Shown here piece by piece: positions 59,180 through 64,000 of a stretch of DNA of 64,000 nt (positions are counted from its first letter, which is position 1; each line of letters opens with the position of its first letter). Below the pieces are notes generated by a model, which worked only from the letters and a program-made list of their open reading frames with translations, was not told the DNA's origin and searched no databases. Source of the DNA: Paramoeba atlantica (taxonomy: Eukaryota > Discosea). The position numbers were made by a program, and so were the translations under genes. The DNA lies in contig CDRNVI010000049.1 in NCBI GenBank assembly GCA_977017575.1, forward strand, positions 1 to 64,000, written 5' to 3'.

Positions 59180-60282
59180 GGGTACGTCTCTACTTCGTTG
59201 AATATTCAACGAACCGCCGGCGGTTCGTTGAACGATTCAACGAAGCGATGGAGCTTCGTTGAATATTCAACGAACGGGATTTTAATTTTTTTTCGAGCGA
59301 GCATTCGATTTTTTTAACATTTTAAATTGTCTCAACGGAGCAACAAAGGTAGCGCATGGTACTAGAAACTCTTTTTCGGGCAGTCGATCTCATGTAGATT
59401 TCTGTTGTTGTAGTTTAACCCGTTTGGAGATTCCTGTGAATGAATGTGAAACGCACGGATGAAACATGGTGTTAGATACGTCGTGTATTATTAGAAAATA
59501 TAGGTGCAAGAAGGCCATGAAGCGACGCAAAAATGCTTCCGAAGTATTGCCAGTATCACTGTGGTTCATTCAAAATAGGATCCGCAAAAGAAAAAGGTCC
59601 TGTTTTCTACACATCAATATTAAAAAATAGTCCAGAATCCTGCGGAAACCACCCAACCAACCAGAATCCTGCGGAAGTGGCAGACATAGGTTCTCAGTGC
59701 GCGACCCGCGCGCTGGAGCGCGCGGGTCGCCAAAAAATATAATTATGTCCCAGGGCTACGCTAACAGTTGGGCCTTGCTCGCAGACGGGGGCTTTTGCCT
59801 CCAGAAGTGGGCTTCGCTCACAGTTGGGCCTTGCCTCTCGACAATCCTGCGGAAGTGGCAGACATAGTTCCTCAGTGCGCGACCCGCGCGCTGGAGCGCG
59901 CGGGCCGCCAAAAAATATAATTATGTCCCAGGGCTACGCTAACAGTTGGGCCTTGCTCGCAGACGGGGGCTTTTGCCTCCAGAAGTGGGCTTCACTCACA
60001 GTTGGGCCTTGCCTCTCGACAATCCTGCGGAAGTGGCAGACATAGTTCCTCAGTGCGCGTCCCGCGCGCTGGAGCGCGCGGGCCGCCAAAAAATATAATT
60101 ATGTCCCAGGGCTACGCTCACAGTTGGGCCTTGCTCGCAGACGGGGGTTTTTCCTCAAGAAGTGGGCTTCGCTGGCAGAATCCCAGAAAAGTTCAGTGAA
60201 AAAAAATAAAAAATCGGTTCGTTGAATCGTTCAACGAACCGACGGCGCTTCGTTGAATATTCAACGAAGTAGAGACATAGCC
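59180..60282. mobile_element. 1103-bp palindrome-ended TIR element inside the LINE RT gene
   Basis: Flanked by an 8-base duplication GAATTTTT (59172-59179, 60283-60290). Inverted ends: GGGTACGTCTCTACTTCG on the left, complement of GGCTATGTCTCTACTTCG on the right, each followed by the self-palindrome TTCGTTGAATATTCAACGAA and then by further TTCGTTGA/TCAACGAA palindromes. The interior has an AT-rich part and a 178-bp tandem array; no transposase. Same end design as the 22465 element but with different outer bases and an 8-base rather than 11-base duplication. Confidence 0.88.
59665..60178 (+). repeat. 178-bp tandem repeat, about 2.9 copies
   Basis: Units start at 59665, 59843 and 60021. Each holds a strong hairpin of the form GACCCGCGCGCTGGAGCGCG and ends GGGCTTCGCTCACAGTTGGG. 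Related single copies at 57328, 56472 (inverted) and 63535 show the unit also lives outside this element. Confidence 0.92.
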
Positions 60283-63200
60283 GAATTTTTCCCATTTGGC
60301 CCGCCCGAAGATCACGAGTCCCTCCTGGAACCTTACCGAAGGCCATCCAGGCAGTTTTGGTAGGCCCTACGGCGATTCTAAGATTAGCCTGCTTAGACTC
60401 ATCCGATGTTGCTTCTATCATCCGGGATAGATCCCCCTTCGTCGTGGCGAGAAGAGCAATGTCATCTGCATAATTAATGTCCGTGAGCCGAGTCTCCTGA
60501 AGACCCCTGCTTTTAGTTCCCTTGCTCTTCAGAAGAACACCGAAAGGTTTATTATCCAGAGCGCGATGAAGAATACGATCCACCACGAGAACGAATAGAT
60601 ACGGGGCTAAAACATCTCCTTGAAGAATACCCGTATGGATTGAAAATGATGCCGTGTCTCCAAACGGTGTTCGAACGATCCCTCGCAGCCCACTGTAGAG
60701 CGACATTATCATGCGAATTAAGTTTTTCCCTACGCAAAAAGCTACCAGCGCACCATGTAAGGCATTGAAAGAAACAGATGGAAACGCCTTCGCAAAGTCA
60801 AGGAACGCGACTGCAACTCCAGACTTATCCCTGCACGCCCTAACCTTCGTCTCGTTAAGGAAAATCTGCGCCCCTGCAGTGGAGCGTTCAGGGCGAAACC
60901 CAAATTGGCTATCACGGAGTATCGGTTCAATCGAGGGGCGAATCCGCTGCAGTATCATGCAGTTCATGAGCTTTACAATACTATTGACTAGGCAAATAGG
61001 GCGCCAGTTCGCGATTTGTGATAAATCACCCTTTTTTGGTATACACTGTAGGTACCTGTAGGATAAATTTCCAGCAATCAGGTGAAACACCCGTTTCATG
61101 TACGCTGCTGATAATATTGAGAAGGGTTCGTCTAAGCTCATCGTGCTCAACCATGATTATGAGCACTTCCGCTGGTATTTGATCCATTCCCGGGGCTTTG
61201 TTGCGGGCCAGTCTCTGTACACAAGATGTAAGCTCTTCTTCACTGAACGGTGAGTCATTTACTTCAATCGACGAATGAGGAGCATCATCGAATTTGATTG
61301 TCGAATTTCCGCGATCGCCGTCACCCATTCTGGCGAAAAAGTCTCGTACAATTTTTAACGTTTCTCGTGTCGAGGAAGTGTCGATACTGAACGCTTTCCT
61401 GTATAATCCACAAATTCGTCGTAGTGTACGCCATGGATTGGATCTGTTACTACGAAGTCCAGATTCAATTTCATTACATTCTCGTGATATTTCGTCCTCT
61501 ATTTCGTGCCTATGAGTCTGAATCATTTTCTCGAAATGTTGTGGTTTACTACTTTGTAGAAAAAGATCTCGTACGCTCCTAGGCAGAGCTTGTTCGTCGT
61601 CTGGTTTGTTTTCGTGGCCCTGCTCTGTGTCCACCTCTTTTGCGTCTTCCGTTCTCATTCGTGAAATTGATTTGCATGTGCTTATCATCGCATCGGATAA
61701 GTTATCCCACGTTATAGATGATTCCTTTTCAGTAATCTCCCAAACCTTTTGTCTAAACATCAGCCTCCGTTTCTCCTCCCTCAATTGGGCCCAAGGAACC
61801 CTTTCTGGCCCTTTTCGTCCTCCAGAGCGCCACTTGATATGAACATTTGCCAAGACAAGGCAGTGCGTTGTAGGAATGGGTGCTTTAAGAACTTTATGAG
61901 GACAAACGCTTGAAGAAAACCGATCGCTAACTAAAATATGATCGAGCTGCCTCTTGATTCGGTTTCCTTTGTTCTTCATTCGCATTTGTTGAAGCGTAGT
62001 GCTACTAGTTGAGGTTTTATCTTCATTTTCTGTCTTCTTTTGTTGTGCATTTTTGTTCACTTTCTTGTATAAATTTTTTCCCCAGATGTGCCGTTCTTTT
62101 GGCTTGATTTTTCTCGACATGGTAGCTCGCATGTCCATTTTCGCCGACTCGGACAGAGTGAGTGCGCAGATTTACATCCAATGGAACACATTAATCCTTT
62201 TAGTTGAGATATGGCCGCAGGGTCCATAACCTTGTTCGTAACTAAAGTTAGAGGTGCATTAAAATTTCCAATAACCAACAAGGGGCGCTGTTTTGCTTTG
62301 TAATCTACTCCGCGACATGACCGAGTTACTTCGCCTATAAACTCCGTATGTGTGGCTTCAGAGGAGTCCCTCGTTGGGGCATAGACATTCAACAAAAGGC
62401 CTTTCCCATCTTCCAGCTGATAAGTGGCACCCATAATCCTCCCACTTACCTTCCAAACTCTCAAAAGAGCCCGCGAACTAATGATACACATTCCATTGTA
62501 GGAATCCTGACCTGTGACGGACTGCAAATATATGTGAAACTGTTGTCCTAAGTTGGAAATCTGCCTGTAGAGTACGCCATCCTCGTGGCCGTCTTCTGAA
62601 AACTTGTCTCCTGAAGGCACATAATGTCGATCCCCTTTTCTGTCATAAGGGAGAGAATCTTACAAAAACGTGAAGAGCGAAGTATAGAAAATTCATCGTC
62701 TCCCTCCAGTTTGAGAGTCGTCACGTTTAGCGTACCAACCGTAGTATCTTTCTTCCCAGCGGAACATCTAGTGTTCTCCAATTCGCGATGGGCATGTATG
62801 CCACACGATGCCCGAGGTTTAGGGCGGTGACGCACAACCTTTCGAATTTTCTTAGCAGGATTGCTGAGCAGAGCAGCGCAGAGAACTACGCCAGCAGAAG
62901 GATAGGGGGGGAAGGGAAGAGTTGTATTCGTACGCTCCTCGTACCGAACACGAAGCAAGCCAGACATTGAATCACTCCTCATCAACGCCCATCGCACTTC
63001 TTCAACTTTTCCCTTCCAAAACAATAATCTCGAGCAGGTTTCATGACGCCACACTACCCTAATCAACGCTCCAACCTTGGCCATTTTCAAAATTGCACGC
63101 ACCGCCCTCTGGCGGAGTTTTGCGAATCCTTTCCCTGCTCGCGGACGGAAAAGGACTCCCCGAACACGCTTGGTTCGATAGAGAGTTTCAAGAAGCTCTG

Positions 63201-63337
63201 TCCCCTCTACCGCGCCGGAAGCATCCGCCATCTTTTTATAAAAGACATATAAAAAGTGTGTAAAAAGTGTCTAAAAACTTAATAATATTAGTCGGCAGTG
63301 TATAATGCCTAAAATCAAATCAAAAAAAAATATGCAT

Positions 63338-63410
63338 TATCAGTGTGCATTATGCAATATCAGCGTGCGAGTTTTGTGCGTTATCAGTGTGCGAGTGCCC
63401 ACCCCTTATA
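63338..63410 (+). repeat. TATCAGTGTGC repeats, possible transposon end
   Basis: Three to four copies of (A/T)TATCAG(T/C)GTGC(G/A) within 70 bases, ending GTGCCCACCCCTTA. Organisation resembles the GACAGATAAGGGTGC array at 57889. Confidence 0.65.
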
Positions 63411-63534
63411 TCAAAGTGATGATTTTTGGAAAATTCTTTTAAAGTCTCATACTTCGCACCCTTCACAATCGATATCTGGACCCATACATCAACATACGCC
63501 CACTACTTTCTTCGGGGAAAGGCAAAACGGGGGC

Positions 63535-63625
63535 TTTTGCCTTCAGAAGTGAGCTTCGCTCACAGTTGGGGCTTGCTCGTAAAAGGGGGGCTTCTGTCTC
63601 CTGAAGTGGGCTACGCTCACAGTTA
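63535..63625 (+). repeat. GCTTCGCTCACAGTTGGG repeat, two partial copies
   Basis: GAGCTTCGCTCACAGTTGGGG and GGGCTACGCTCACAGTT, related to the 178-bp family. Confidence 0.75.
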
Positions 63626-63700
63626 AAAAAATTATTTTTTCTCTAATTTTTTCTTCTGAGAAAAATATTTCTTTAGAAAGTTTTGCGCCTCCTTCGAAAA

Positions 63701-63772
63701 CTCCCCGACCGGGAATTGAACCCGGGTCACCCGCGTGACAGGCGGGTATACTTACCACTATACTATCGAGGA
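63701..63772 (-). tRNA. tRNA-Asp (GTC)
   Basis: 72 nt on the - strand. Acceptor TCCTCGA pairs with TCGGGGA (one T-G pair), discriminator G. Anticodon arm CCCGC-CTGTCAC-GCGGG gives GTC. T arm with GGTTCAATTCC. A TTTT terminator follows at once (63697-63700). No intron. Confidence 0.96.
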
Positions 63773-63830
63773 ACACGTCTGGAAGCCTATGTACCAAATC
63801 GAACAACATGTCCGTTCCATTGTAGCAAAA

Positions 63831-63901
63831 TGCGTCGGCCGGGAATCGAACCCGGGTCACCCGCGTGGCAAGCGAGTATTCTACCACTAGACCACCGACG
63901 C
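63831..63901 (-). tRNA. tRNA-Gly (GCC)
   Basis: 71 nt on the - strand. Acceptor GCGTCGG/CCGACGC with discriminator A, A-box TGGTCTAGTGGT, anticodon loop CTTGCCA giving GCC, B-box GGTTCGATTCC, and TTTT directly after (63827-63830). Confidence 0.97.
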
Positions 63902-63953
63902 GCAACCAGACGAACAGTGGGGCCTAGCAGGATCAAAATAACATCCATTCAAA

Positions 63954-64000
63954 AGGGAAGACCGGGAATCGAACCCGGGTTATTAGAGCCACAATCTAAC
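63954..64000 (-). tRNA. tRNA-His (GTG), 3' part, cut by window end
   Basis: Anticodon arm TTAGA-TTGTGGC-TCTAA gives GTG; T arm CCGGG-TTCGATT-CCCGG; 3' acceptor strand TCTTCCC, then TTTT. The 5' half lies beyond the window. Confidence 0.9.

Larger units (their letters stand above)
58900..63250 (-). mobile_element. APE-type non-LTR retrotransposon (LINE), split by an insertion
   Basis: Read on the - strand from 63231 to 58909. Parts: N-terminal domain and start of the AP-endonuclease (63231-62548: VGTLNVTTLKLEG, IDIMCLQETSF); middle endonuclease (62620-62057: LLLNVYAPT, VIGNFNAPL); endonuclease end RQLDHILVS with THCLVL, linker, and RT start ARNKAPGMDQIPAEVL (62138-61026); RT palm with IANWRPICLVNSIVK, FLDFAKAFPSVS, GILQGDVLAPYLF and NYADDIALLA (61150-60291); then, after an 1103-bp insertion, the RT thumb and end (59171-58909: SYRYLGNIQDSG, LVYPIMTFGA). 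Adjacent parts are in different frames, so about three frame changes plus the insertion break it. The motif A and motif C Asp residues are intact. Confidence 0.9.

Noticed and set aside
59533-60199. Several short + strand ORFs with repeated peptide SCGSGRHSSSVR
   Set aside because: They are translations of the 178-bp satellite.

Overview
This is a eukaryotic nuclear segment. It has three tRNA genes with internal Pol III boxes, cytosolic ribosomal protein uS7/RPS5, a cohesin SA/SCC3 subunit, NatB catalytic subunit, aspartyl aminopeptidase, a SNAPC3-type snRNA transcription factor and a WDR33/PFS2-type polyadenylation factor. Every recognisable gene is a single uninterrupted ORF. All 16 or so likely host protein genes lie on the + strand, usually 150-600 bases apart, and several ATGs sit 5-30 bases after a pyrimidine-tract/AG. 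This resembles the directional gene arrays of Euglenozoa (kinetoplastids, diplonemids), but I cannot name the organism and see no spliced-leader RNA gene here.

Layout. 1-18.3 kb is the gene-rich arm: a partial treble-clef zinc protein, a basic protein, SCC3, NAA20, DNPEP, 3-hydroxyacyl-CoA dehydrogenase, SNAPC3, a small basic protein, RPS5, a reticulon-like protein, DTWD1 and a TylF-type methyltransferase. 18.3-37.3 kb is a transposon bed: a Merlin-like transposon, Tc1 pieces, an RLE-type LINE cut by a palindrome-ended element, a second non-LTR RT, a nearly complete Tc1 element, an IS5/Harbinger-like element with both ends and its target duplication, and a zinc-knuckle (Gag-like) fossil. 37.3-41 kb returns to genes (a tail-anchored ORF, WDR33/PFS2, a secreted Cys-rich protein). 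41-49.3 kb is repeats (a GGCTCTTCGTTAAACG short TIR family, a 9-bp-TSD Mutator-like element, C-run inverted repeats). 49.3-54.2 kb holds a WD40 protein and an 804-aa helical protein. 54.2-63.6 kb is again repeats, dominated by an APE-type LINE whose reverse transcriptase is split by an 1103-bp element. The window ends with tRNA-Asp, tRNA-Gly and part of tRNA-His, all on the - strand.

The host genes are mostly housekeeping and do not form an obvious pathway; several serve RNA biology (snRNA transcription, mRNA 3' ends, tRNA modification, translation). The most interesting material is in the mobile DNA: (1) two TIR families whose ends carry the same self-palindrome TTCGTTGAnnnnTCAACGAA, each with a clear target duplication and each inserted in a LINE reverse transcriptase gene; (2) a LINE ORF with four C-x3-C-x5-C-x-H-x-C-C zinc motifs; (3) a two-gene IS5/Harbinger-like transposon with TCA target duplication and G-rich subterminal repeats; (4) nearly all transposon genes lying antisense to the host genes.
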